64,000 bases of DNA from Micromonospora fulviviridis (lineage in GTDB: Bacteria > Actinomycetota > Actinomycetes > Mycobacteriales > Micromonosporaceae). Numbering within the stretch: the first letter of the stretch is position 1; each line of letters begins with the position of its first letter. Positions 1-7,335 of the stretch are shown here, in pieces. Position numbers and translations under genes: made by a program. A model generated the notes under the pieces. That model was given only the letters and a program-made list of their open reading frames with translations. It was not told where the DNA came from and ran no database searches. Location of the stretch: the NCBI RefSeq assembly GCF_014648395.1, contig NZ_BMRA01000002.1, forward strand, positions 654,150-718,149, written 5' to 3'.

Positions 1-516
1 GTCCAGGCCGCCTTCAGCGAGACGTCGGGTCTGGAAGGCCACATCGGCATCGAGCAGCCCACGTACGTGCGGCCAGACCGGTTCGACCAGGACCTCCCAT
101 GCCTGCTTCACGAGTGAGACCAGGGTCTGGAGAGCAACCGCTGGGTCGCCCAGCAGGAGCCGTCCGGTCGCCGACTCGGCCGCACCCGGAGTGTCCGCCA
201 GTGACCGTCGCACCTCCGCACGTACCCGATCATGGTCAGTGGCCGTTACGGCCGCGAGCTCGTCCTCGAACCGGGCGTGTGGGCTGACCGGAGGCGGCGA
301 GAGGAAGTCGGGGGTGTAGCCGCGACGCGGCTGGAGCAGGGCGATCGGTCGCAGGTCGAGTTCCCGCGTGTCGAGGGTGTCGAGCCAGCGGCGGTGGGGG
401 CCGACGCCTTCGCGCGGGGAGAGCAGGCGCACCGCGGACAGCGTCTCGAGCATGGGCGAGATGGCGAAGCGGCAGCGCAGCAGGTCGGCGGGGGTGAACC
501 TCAGCGTGACCGCCAT
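1..516 (-). CDS. ArsR-family transcriptional regulator with DUF5937 domain (partial, C-terminus outside window)
   Basis: The minus strand is open from an ATG at 516 to the window edge (172 codons, no stop). The protein begins MAVTLRFTPADLLRCRFAIS and continues with ETLSAVRLL and GPHRRWL. This is the N-terminal DUF5937 region of actinobacterial ArsR-type winged-helix repressors; the winged helix itself would lie at the C-terminus, beyond base 1. A GTG nine bases upstream (525) is an alternative start. A perfect inverted repeat lies 24 bases upstream of the ATG and is a likely autoregulatory operator. The gene is divergent from the TPR gene at 630. Family identification is good; the regulated target is not visible. 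Confidence 0.8.
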   Translation of the reverse strand, partial: MAVTLRFTPADLLRCRFAISPMLETLSAVRLLSPREGVGPHRRWLDTLDTRELDLRPIALLQPRRGYTPDFLSPPPVSPHARFEDELAAVTATDHDRVRAEVRRSLADTPGAAESATGRLLLGDPAVALQTLVSLVKQAWEVLVEPVWPHVRGLLDADVAFQTRRLAEGGLD

Positions 517-539
517 CCGCAGCACCTTCCGGGAGAAGA

Positions 540-559
540 GATTCGGCGCTTGCCGAATC
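540..559. promoter_or_regulatory. Perfect inverted repeat, candidate ArsR operator
   Basis: GATTCGGC - GCTT - GCCGAATC: two perfect 8-bp arms with a 4-nt spacer, in the short divergent region between the ArsR/DUF5937 gene and the TPR gene. Position and symmetry fit binding of a dimeric winged-helix repressor controlling its own promoter. The link to ArsR is inferred from location. Confidence 0.6.
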
Positions 560-629
560 ACTCGCAACCACGCTACCCGTGCTCGCAGAGTGTCTCTCGC
601 CTGAACCGACGATCACGAGGAGAACGACG

Positions 630-1136
630 ATGAACCCGAGCGCCGACTGGGAGCAGCGCAGCGCGGACCTGTGGGCGGCCTTCAACGCGGCACCCGACGA
701 CTGGGACGAGGTGGAGTTCCGCGAGCGGGTCGACGTCCTCGCCGACGAGTTGGGGCCGGATCATCCGGTGGCGGCGTTCGAGCGGGCCTGCGCCTGGGAC
801 TCGACCGGTCATTCGGACAAGGCGGTTCCGCTCTACCGAAGGGCACTGGAGCTGGGCATCGACGGCATCCGCCGCCGGCGCTCGGTGATTCAGATGTCCA
901 GCTCGCTGCGGAACACCGGGCAGCCAGAGGAGAGCGTCCGGCTGCTGACCGAGGAGCGCCAGCGCGGCTCCGACGAGCTCGACGACGCGGTCAGCGCGAC
1001 GCTCGCGCTGGCGCTGACCAGCGTCGGCCGGGAGCGGGAGGCGGTCTCGATCGCCGTCGGGGCACTCGCGAAGCACCTGCCGCGCTACCAGCGGTCGATG
1101 GCCAACTACGCCCGGCTCCTGGTCGAGCCCAACTGA
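630..1136 (+). CDS. Tetratricopeptide repeat protein (TPR_5-like)
   Basis: This 168-aa soluble protein starts at the ATG that follows GAGGAGAACGACG. It is built of helical repeats: a central stretch (FERACAWDSTGHSDKAVPLY) matches TPR consensus spacing, and the paired repeat LRNTGQPEESVRLL follows. The size and the pattern of short actinomycete TPR_5 proteins agree. Such proteins are protein-interaction modules; no enzyme motif is present. It is divergent from the ArsR gene and may share its operator at 540-559. It converges on the XRE regulator with a 16-bp gap. Function beyond protein binding is unknown. Confidence 0.75.
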   Translation: MNPSADWEQRSADLWAAFNAAPDDWDEVEFRERVDVLADELGPDHPVAAFERACAWDSTGHSDKAVPLYRRALELGIDGIRRRRSVIQMSSSLRNTGQPEESVRLLTEERQRGSDELDDAVSATLALALTSVGREREAVSIAVGALAKHLPRYQRSMANYARLLVEPN

Positions 1137-1152
1137 CCACGGAACTACTCGT

Positions 1153-1998
1153 CTAGGTGCTGGCCGGGAAGCGCTCGTGCCCCAGCACGGCGAGCAGTTG
1201 CAGCTTCTCGTAGCCCTCGCTGCGCGGCGGCGCTGTGAGCACGAGCAGCGCCTGGGACTGGTCCTCGGTGAACAGCACCTGGCAGTCCAGCTCGATCGGC
1301 CCGAGCTCGGGATGGATCAGGGTCTTGTGGTCCGCGAAGCGCTGGGCCACCTCGTGCCGCTCCCACAGCTCCGCGAACTCCGGGCTGACCTTCTGCAGCG
1401 CCCGCACCAGCTCACCGGCCCGCGACTGCGGCCCCATCGACCCGTACGCGGCGCGCAGGTTGGCGACCTGGGCGCGGCTCTGCCGGTCGCGGTCCTCCTC
1501 GGGGTAGCGGATCCGCTCCGCCGGGTCGGTGAACCACCGGTAGATCTCGCTACGGGCCAGGCCCGTGTGGCCCGACCGGTCGCCGAACAGCGCCTCGGCC
1601 ATCCGGTTCTGCACCAGGGTCTCGCCGAGGTTGGACAGGATGAGCGCCGGGGTGTCCGCCAGCCGGTCGAGCACCCGCAGCAGCGCCGGGGAGACGTGCG
1701 TCGCCACGGACACCGAGGCCGGCGGGTTGTGCCCCGCCACCCGGAACAGGTAGTCGCGTTCGTCGCTCGTCAGCCGCAGCGCCCGGGCCAGCGAGGCGAG
1801 CAGCTGCGGACTCGGCTGCGGGCCGCGCTGCTGTTCCAGCCGGGTGTAGTAGTCGGTCGACATGGTGGCCAGGGCGGCCACCTCCTCGCGCCGCAGTCCC
1901 GGGGCGCGTCGGCGGACGCCGGCGGCCAGCCCGACGTCCCCGGGCTGCAGCGCCTCGCGGCGGCGCCGGAGGAAGTCGGCCAGAGCTGCACGGTCCAT
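1153..1998 (-). CDS. XRE-family regulator with MmyB-like ligand-binding domain
   Basis: This is a 281-aa protein. Residues about 8-75 form a Cro/C1-type helix-turn-helix (LRREEVAALATMSTDYYTRL). The rest matches the MmyB-like ligand-binding domain that follows such HTHs in actinobacteria, including the segment ALILSNLGETLVQNRMAEAL and a late VLTAPPRSEGYEKLQLLAVL. The ATG at 1998 gives the usual start MDRAALADFLRRRREAL. It is divergent from an SDR oxidoreductase, 99 bp away. This is a very common pairing in which the regulator controls the neighbouring short-chain dehydrogenase. The ligand is unknown, but MmyB-like domains are thought to bind lipidic molecules. Confidence 0.85.
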   Translation of the reverse strand: MDRAALADFLRRRREALQPGDVGLAAGVRRRAPGLRREEVAALATMSTDYYTRLEQQRGPQPSPQLLASLARALRLTSDERDYLFRVAGHNPPASVSVATHVSPALLRVLDRLADTPALILSNLGETLVQNRMAEALFGDRSGHTGLARSEIYRWFTDPAERIRYPEEDRDRQSRAQVANLRAAYGSMGPQSRAGELVRALQKVSPEFAELWERHEVAQRFADHKTLIHPELGPIELDCQVLFTEDQSQALLVLTAPPRSEGYEKLQLLAVLGHERFPAST

Positions 1999-2032
1999 GA
2001 TCCCAGTATCCGCCCGTCGTGCGGGCCAACCA

Positions 2033-2047
2033 GGGATTGCCGATCCC
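2033..2047. promoter_or_regulatory. Short inverted repeat in the XRE/SDR divergent promoter
   Basis: GGGAT - N5 - ATCCC lies between the divergent XRE regulator (start 1998) and SDR gene (start 2098). The arms are only 5 bp, so it could be chance. It is listed because it is the only symmetric site in the 99-bp divergent promoter. Confidence 0.3.
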
Positions 2048-2097
2048 CCGACAACCGCTCTCTTCATCCGCCGGTCGGAGCCGGCCAGGCTCGGAGC

Positions 2098-2862
2098 ATG
2101 AACATCTCCGGAAACACCATCTTCATCCCCGGCGCCACGAGCGGGATCGGCCTCGCCCTCGCCCTCGAACTGCGAGCCAGGGGCAACACGGTCATCGTCG
2201 GCGGCCGGCGTACCGACCTGCTCGACACGATCGCCGCCGAGCACCCCGGCATCGACACCGTGGAGATCGACACCGCGGAACCGGCGAGCATCGACTCAGC
2301 CGCCAAGGCGGTGCTGGCGCGGCACCCCGACCTCAACGTCCTGGTCACCATGGCCGGCATCATGCGGATTGAGGACTGGCACCGGCCCGAATCGTTCCTC
2401 GCCTCGGCCGAGGCGACCGTGACGACCAACCTGCTCGGCCCCATCCGCCTCATCGCCGCCTTCATCGAGCACCTGCGGGCGCAGCCGGACGCCACGATCA
2501 TGACGGTCTCCTCGGGCCTGGCGTTCACGCCGCTCAAGGTCACCCCCAGCTACAACGCGTCGAAGGCCGCGATCCACATGCTCAGCGAGTCGCTCCGGCT
2601 GCAGCTGGCGGACACGACCGTGAAGGTCGTGGAGCTGGAGCCGCCGGCGGTGCGTACCTCGCTGCTGCCCGGCCAGGAGACCAGCGAGTTCGCCATGCCG
2701 CTCGACGAGTTCGTGGCGGAGGTCGTCGCGCTGATCGAGTCGCAGCCCGACGCCCGGGAGATCCAGGTCGAGCGGGTGAAGTTCCTCCGCTACGGCGAGG
2801 CGCGCGGCGACTACGACCAGGTCGTCGCGACCCTCAACGCGGCCGACCCGCACGGCAACTGA
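2098..2862 (+). CDS. Short-chain dehydrogenase/reductase (SDR), DltE-like
   Basis: This 254-aa NAD(P)-dependent oxidoreductase carries the Rossmann motif GATSGIGLALALELRARG near residue 12. A catalytic Ser lies in TVSSGLAF, and the catalytic YxxxK in SYNASKAAIH near residue 160. MAGIM replaces the more usual NNAG. Length and motif order fit classical SDRs of the DltE-like type. The substrate cannot be told from sequence. It starts at ATG 2098 and is divergent from the MmyB-like regulator, which probably represses it. It is convergent with the SF1 ATPase gene (10-bp gap). Confidence 0.88.
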   Translation: MNISGNTIFIPGATSGIGLALALELRARGNTVIVGGRRTDLLDTIAAEHPGIDTVEIDTAEPASIDSAAKAVLARHPDLNVLVTMAGIMRIEDWHRPESFLASAEATVTTNLLGPIRLIAAFIEHLRAQPDATIMTVSSGLAFTPLKVTPSYNASKAAIHMLSESLRLQLADTTVKVVELEPPAVRTSLLPGQETSEFAMPLDEFVAEVVALIESQPDAREIQVERVKFLRYGEARGDYDQVVATLNAADPHGN

Positions 2863-2872
2863 GCGACCGCGG

Positions 2873-4195
2873 TCAGCGGGCGTGGTGCGCGGCCAGGTGG
2901 GCGAGCATGGTGTGGTTGGCCTCCCAGCCGTCCGGGAACTTCACCGGCACGTCCAGGTGCACCCGCTCGGTTGAGGGGTGGGCGTCCAGCAGCTCGGCGA
3001 TCCCGGCCCGCGCCACCACCACGCACGCGTGCCGGTGCCGGGACGCCAGTACGCAGAGCCGCCCCGACTCCAGATGGAACGCGGTCGCGTCCCGCCGGCC
3101 CGAGAGCGGGTGCAGCACGATCGTCACGTCGTACTCCCGGCCCTGGAGCCGGTTGGCGGTGTCGACCGTGATGCCCGCGCCTGCTGTGCCCAGGTGCGAC
3201 CGGATGGCCGCCACCTGGTCGCGGTGCGCGGCCCCGACGGCGATCCGGTCCGCGGTCACCGGCGCGCCGCCGGGCGCGTGCTCGTCGAAGCCGACCGGTT
3301 TCCGGTCCAGGAATCGCAGGGCGAGGGCGGCGCAGGCCGCGGCGGCCTCCCCATCGGTACGCAGCGTGTGCCGGGCCGGCAGCTCGTGCAGCGCCCAGCC
3401 GGCGGCGGCCGCCACCTCGACCGTCGCGTCGAAGCGGTCGCCCGGCCCCGGCTCGGTGAAGGTCAGCGCCCTCTCGGCCGGCCCGGTGCCGGCGCGGAAC
3501 CCGGTGAACGGGTAGAACGCGGCGGCCACCACCGGCGCGGCGGTGGCGGGCAGCCGCCACGACACCGGCAACCGGTGCACTGGCAGCTCCGGGTTGTGCC
3601 GCAGCAGGGTGGCCACCGCCGACTGCATGGGATCCCACGTCAGCCCCGTCCACCGCGCGGTCTCCACCGTCGAGAACGGGTCGAGCTGCCCCGGATCGCC
3701 CACGAACAGCGCCCGCTCGAACCGCCCGGCCACGCGCAGCAGCGCGTCCGAGCGCATCTGGTACGCCTCGTCCACGATCGCCCACGGCCAGACGCCCTCG
3801 GCGACGGTGGCCCACTTCGCGGCCGTACCGATCACGACGGCCGAACCACCGAGGTCGGCGACCTTGGCGGCGACCCGGACCGTGTCGTGGCCCTTGACCC
3901 GGTCGGTGGGCTGGTAGTCGGTGGCGGAGAGCCGGCCGATGCGCAGCTCGGGGGCCTTGCGGGCGAGCCGGTCGATGAGGTCGTCGACCTGCTCGTTGGT
4001 CTGCGCCACGACGATCAGCGGCTCGCCGGCGGCGGCCAGCTCGACCGCGGCGCGGACCACGAGGGTGGACTTCCCGGCACCTGGCGGCGAGTCGACCACC
4101 ACGCCCCGGTGGTCGCCGGAGCGCAGGTCGGCCAGCACGGCGGTGATCACCCGCTCGGCCGCGACGGCCGGCGGAGCTGTCAGTTCCGCGAGCAT
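2873..4195 (-). CDS. SF1-type helicase-like AAA ATPase
   Basis: This 440-aa cytoplasmic P-loop protein has Walker A SPPGAGKST near residue 42 and Walker B AIVDEAYQM near 144. A helicase motif III-like VGDPGQLDPF follows, and TANRLQGREYD lies in the second RecA fold. These make it a compact superfamily 1 (DNA2/Upf1-like) ATPase, shorter than typical helicases and without accessory domains. ATG 4195 (MLAELTAPP) was preferred to in-frame starts upstream because alignable sequence begins there. It is monocistronic by appearance. Whether it unwinds DNA or RNA is unknown. Confidence 0.78.
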   Translation of the reverse strand: MLAELTAPPAVAAERVITAVLADLRSGDHRGVVVDSPPGAGKSTLVVRAAVELAAAGEPLIVVAQTNEQVDDLIDRLARKAPELRIGRLSATDYQPTDRVKGHDTVRVAAKVADLGGSAVVIGTAAKWATVAEGVWPWAIVDEAYQMRSDALLRVAGRFERALFVGDPGQLDPFSTVETARWTGLTWDPMQSAVATLLRHNPELPVHRLPVSWRLPATAAPVVAAAFYPFTGFRAGTGPAERALTFTEPGPGDRFDATVEVAAAAGWALHELPARHTLRTDGEAAAACAALALRFLDRKPVGFDEHAPGGAPVTADRIAVGAAHRDQVAAIRSHLGTAGAGITVDTANRLQGREYDVTIVLHPLSGRRDATAFHLESGRLCVLASRHRHACVVVARAGIAELLDAHPSTERVHLDVPVKFPDGWEANHTMLAHLAAHHAR

Positions 4196-4282
4196 GAGCC
4201 ACCCTCCCCGAGCCGACTGCCACGCCCCGCCACCATACGAGCCGGGTCCGTCAGCGGCGACGCTGCCCACCTGCCGACACCC

Positions 4283-4320
4283 GGGGCCCGGGCAGGTCCT
4301 GTTGGTCCTGCCCGGGCCCC
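4283..4320 (-). terminator. Strong GC hairpin terminator
   Basis: A perfect 14-bp stem (GGGGCCCGGGCAGG with its complement) and a 10-nt loop lie just downstream of the DMT transporter stop. There is no U tract, as is usual for high-GC actinomycetes. Confidence 0.75.
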
Positions 4321-4326
4321 TCTCTG

Positions 4327-5238
4327 TCAGCGGTGCCCGCGGGTGTTCAGCACCATGGCGGTGATGATCAGCCCAGCGCCGACGAGCCCGGTCGAGCTCA
4401 GGCGATCGCCGAGGAACAGGGTGGCCAGGAGTGTGGCGACGAGTGGTTCCAGCAGCGCGATCAGCGCTGCCGTACCGGCCGGGGTGGTGCGCAGGCCGCG
4501 GAAGTACAGGGCGTACGCCATCGCGGTGGGCACGGCGCCCAGTAGGAGCAGCAACCCCACTGACGTCGGCGTCGGGACGAAGCTCATGCCGGACGTCAAT
4601 GTCGACGCGGCGGCGAGCACGGCCCCGCCGATGGCGAAGCTCACGCCGGTGGCGGTGAGATCGTCGAGACCGGCGACGGGCCGGGTGCCGATCAATGTCA
4701 TCGCGGCGAAGCCGGCGGCCGACAGCAACGCCAGTCCGCCCCCGGTGAGCGCGCCGGTGGTGGTGATGTCGCCAGCCGGCGTGCCGACGAGCAGGGCCAG
4801 ACCGGCCACGGCCAGCGCCACTGCGGCGAGCATCGACGCGCTGACCCGCCGCCGTCCGGCGACCCGTTCAGCGAACAGGACCAGGGCTGGTGAGGCGCCG
4901 ATGGTGAGCAGCGTGGCGAGGCTGACGTTGGTCAGTGACACCGCTGCGAAGAAGCAGGCCTGGAAAACCGCGGCGAGCAGTGCGTTCACGGTTATCCGAG
5001 CCCAGGCTTCCCGGCCGCGGGGCAGCGGTTTTCGCGCCAGGCAGAGCCAGCTGATGACGAGCATGCCCGCGACGGCGAGCCGGTAGGACGCCACCGCCAG
5101 CGGTGACAGCCCCGTTTCGTGGGCGAGGAGGCTGCCGGTGGGGCCACCGGTGCCCCACAGCACGCCGGCGGGGACAAGCGACCACAGGCCGGTGGCGGAG
5201 CGTCGGGCGGCGGCCACCGGCTGTTCGGAGACAAGCAT
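4327..5238 (-). CDS. EamA/DMT-family transporter
   Basis: This 303-aa integral membrane protein has about ten hydrophobic helices arranged as two EamA repeats, typical of drug/metabolite transporter exporters. The conserved LWGTGGPTGSLL is in helix 1 and ALIALLEPLVATLLATLFLG is near the C-terminus, the usual EamA signature before the last helix. An AGGAGC ribosome site stands 8-9 nt before ATG 5238. Substrates of this family (amino acids, metabolites, toxins) cannot be predicted. It is followed by a strong hairpin terminator. The 5' leader encodes a possible short leader peptide (see the intergenic entry). Confidence 0.88.
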   Translation of the reverse strand: MLVSEQPVAAARRSATGLWSLVPAGVLWGTGGPTGSLLAHETGLSPLAVASYRLAVAGMLVISWLCLARKPLPRGREAWARITVNALLAAVFQACFFAAVSLTNVSLATLLTIGASPALVLFAERVAGRRRVSASMLAAVALAVAGLALLVGTPAGDITTTGALTGGGLALLSAAGFAAMTLIGTRPVAGLDDLTATGVSFAIGGAVLAAASTLTSGMSFVPTPTSVGLLLLLGAVPTAMAYALYFRGLRTTPAGTAALIALLEPLVATLLATLFLGDRLSSTGLVGAGLIITAMVLNTRGHR

Positions 5239-5579
5239 GAGGAAATCGCTCCTGCGACGAGAGGAATTGGGGTCGCGGAAGCGGGGCGTGCCGGACTCAG
5301 CGCTGGGTGAACCGCGCGTCCAGCCGACACCGGCGGGACACGATGAGCAGAGGCGCCCCGCTCAGGAGCGCGGCGGGGAGATGATGTCGAAGGTCCGGCC
5401 CATGACCCGATCCTAGGCACCGCCACCGGACGCCACGAACCCGATTTCGCCGGCGCCTCTCATGGGTCGGGGCCACCAGGGGCCACGACGGCTGTGCGAG
5501 ACGCCACACCGCAGGGTCATCACACGTCCGACCGGCACTCCGTCCATAGAGGCGGGACCTACAGGAAGGAACCGAAGCC
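5239..5579. other. Intergenic region with a possible leader peptide for the DMT transporter
   Basis: This 341-bp divergent region lies between the DMT gene and the epimerase-like gene. On the minus strand, GTG 5341 to the stop at 5297 would encode VSRRCRLDARFTQR, about 58 nt ahead of the transporter. It resembles the short Arg-rich leader peptides (PLL..SRR..) seen before some actinobacterial operons. Nothing else is recognisable. Confidence 0.35.
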
Positions 5580-6506
5580 ATGAGAGTGCTGCTCGCCGGC
5601 GCGTCGGGCGCGATCGGTACGCCCCTCACCCGCCAACTCATCGCCGCCGGCCACCAGGTGGTCGGCATCAGCCGCAGCGAGTCCAATGCCGAGCGGCTGC
5701 GCAACGCCGGCGCCGAGGCCGTGGTGGCCGACGTGCTGGACCGCGAGAATCTGCTCGCCGCCGTACGGGACGTGCGGGCCGACGCGGTCGTCCATGAGTT
5801 GACGGCGCTGGGCACCACGAAGATGGGCGAGGCGCTTCAGGGCACGAACGCCCTGCGTACCACCGGCACGGCCAACCTGCTCGCGGCGGCCCGGGCGGTC
5901 GGCGCCCACCGCTTCCTCACCCAGTCGATCGTGCTGGGCTACGGCTACCGCGATCACGGCCCGCGCGTGATCAGCGAGGACGACCCGTTCGCCGAACCGG
6001 TGAGCGGCAAGCTGGGAGAGGCCGTCGCGGCCATGGGCTCCACCGAGGAGCAGGTGTTCTCGGCCGACGAGATGGAGGGCATCGCGCTGCGCTACGGGTT
6101 CTTCTACGGGCAGGACCGCATGACGAACATGATCGTCAACCTGGTGCGCAAGCGCCGGTTGCCGGTGCCCTCGTCCGGTGGCTTCGCCAACTTCATCTAC
6201 CTGGAGGACGCCGCCGCGGCGACCGTGGCCGCGCTGGAGAAGGGGCGGGCCGGGCAGGCTTACAACATCGTCGACGACGAGCCGGTGCGCTGGGGCGACT
6301 ACCTGGACACGCTCGCGGCCGCATTCGGGGCCCGCCGGCCGTGGCGGGTCCCGAGCTGGATGCTGCGGCCCATCCCGTACGCGCACGCGATGATGACCAC
6401 CTCGATGCGCGTCTCCAACGCCAAGGCCAAGCGCGAACTGGGCTGGGCTCCGGGGGTGCCGACCTACCGTGAGGGCATCCCGCTGATCGCGAGGGCGACC
6501 AGCTGA
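5580..6506 (+). CDS. NAD-dependent epimerase/dehydratase family protein
   Basis: This 308-aa extended-SDR protein has the N-terminal GAS-GAIGTP version of the GxxGxxG dinucleotide motif at residues 7-14. Its substrate half ends in SNAKAKRELGWAPGVPTYREG, a hallmark of sugar epimerases and related reductases. The usual YxxxK is not obvious, since the equivalent region reads SIVLGYGYRD. Catalysis may therefore differ from that of GalE-type enzymes, and atypical SDR reductases are an alternative. AGGAAGGAACC lies ahead of ATG 5580. No regulator is adjacent. Confidence 0.8.
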   Translation: MRVLLAGASGAIGTPLTRQLIAAGHQVVGISRSESNAERLRNAGAEAVVADVLDRENLLAAVRDVRADAVVHELTALGTTKMGEALQGTNALRTTGTANLLAAARAVGAHRFLTQSIVLGYGYRDHGPRVISEDDPFAEPVSGKLGEAVAAMGSTEEQVFSADEMEGIALRYGFFYGQDRMTNMIVNLVRKRRLPVPSSGGFANFIYLEDAAAATVAALEKGRAGQAYNIVDDEPVRWGDYLDTLAAAFGARRPWRVPSWMLRPIPYAHAMMTTSMRVSNAKAKRELGWAPGVPTYREGIPLIARATS

Positions 6507-6521
6507 GCGCCCGCCGCCCGG

Positions 6522-7163
6522 TCAGCTCCAGCGGTCGTGAAACAGCGCCATCTCCACCTCGTCGGGCTCGACGCCCCGGCGGTGCGCCTGATCCGCCGCC
6601 CAGCCCAGGTAGGCGAGCCACTCCTCCGACACCCACCCGGACTCGCGTCGCATACCGGCGTCGACGGGCAACCGACGCCGAACGACGCTGTCGAGGATGA
6701 GCGGTTGCCGGCCGGCCGCGCCGCGCCGGTAGCCGGCGAAGTAGAGCAGCTTGGTGAAGAACGCGGGGCCGAGACGCGGCAGCCGCGACTCCTTCGGGTC
6801 ACGCAGGCGCTGGTAGGCGGTCCGCAGGGCATCCTCGTCCGGGTCGGGCGTGCGCAGCCCTTCGAGCGCGTACGCCAGCCGCTTGCCGTCCGGGTCGCCC
6901 TCCAGCGACCGCGCGGTGCGCCACGGGCCGTAGCCGATCGGGCCGTAACCCCACATGAGCACCGCGCTCAGCAACTGCCGGGGGTGCGCCTCTCCGACGC
7001 GCCACGCCTTGGCGACGGTGAAGACGTCCCGCCGCCACACTGACCCGACCTCGGGAAAGCCGTCGGGCCAGGCGTCCGGCGGAAGCGCGGCACGCCACTT
7101 CTCGATGTGCACGGTCACGGGTTTCGGCTCGCCGGGGAGTGCCGGGCTGGGTGGCTGGCTCAC
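6522..7163 (-). CDS. OGG-fold (8-oxoguanine DNA glycosylase-like) protein
   Basis: This is a 213-aa protein starting at GTG 7163 behind GAGGAGG. Residues about 70-160 carry SAVLMWGYGPIGYGPWRT and then AFFTKLLYFAGY and PLILDSVVRRRLP. This layout occurs in actinobacterial proteins assigned to the OGG-like glycosylase fold: a Lys in the FFTK helix and an Asp in LILD at the positions expected for the catalytic pair. Glycosylase activity on 8-oxoG is inferred from the family only. It is convergent with the epimerase-like gene, and no DNA repair neighbours are present. Confidence 0.6.
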   Translation of the reverse strand: MSQPPSPALPGEPKPVTVHIEKWRAALPPDAWPDGFPEVGSVWRRDVFTVAKAWRVGEAHPRQLLSAVLMWGYGPIGYGPWRTARSLEGDPDGKRLAYALEGLRTPDPDEDALRTAYQRLRDPKESRLPRLGPAFFTKLLYFAGYRRGAAGRQPLILDSVVRRRLPVDAGMRRESGWVSEEWLAYLGWAADQAHRRGVEPDEVEMALFHDRWS

Positions 7164-7335
7164 GCATCCTCCTCGATGTGGTGGGGATCGCTGACCGGTC
7201 ACCCGAACGCTATTGGCGGCGCCGGGGCCCACGCCGCCCCGCCCGGGCAGGTGGCGGTATCCCGCCCGGGCCGCCGTTCGGGCCAACCGCGAGGGTTCGG
7301 TGGTGAGTCAGGCTTCAGTGCGGCCTCCAGAACCT

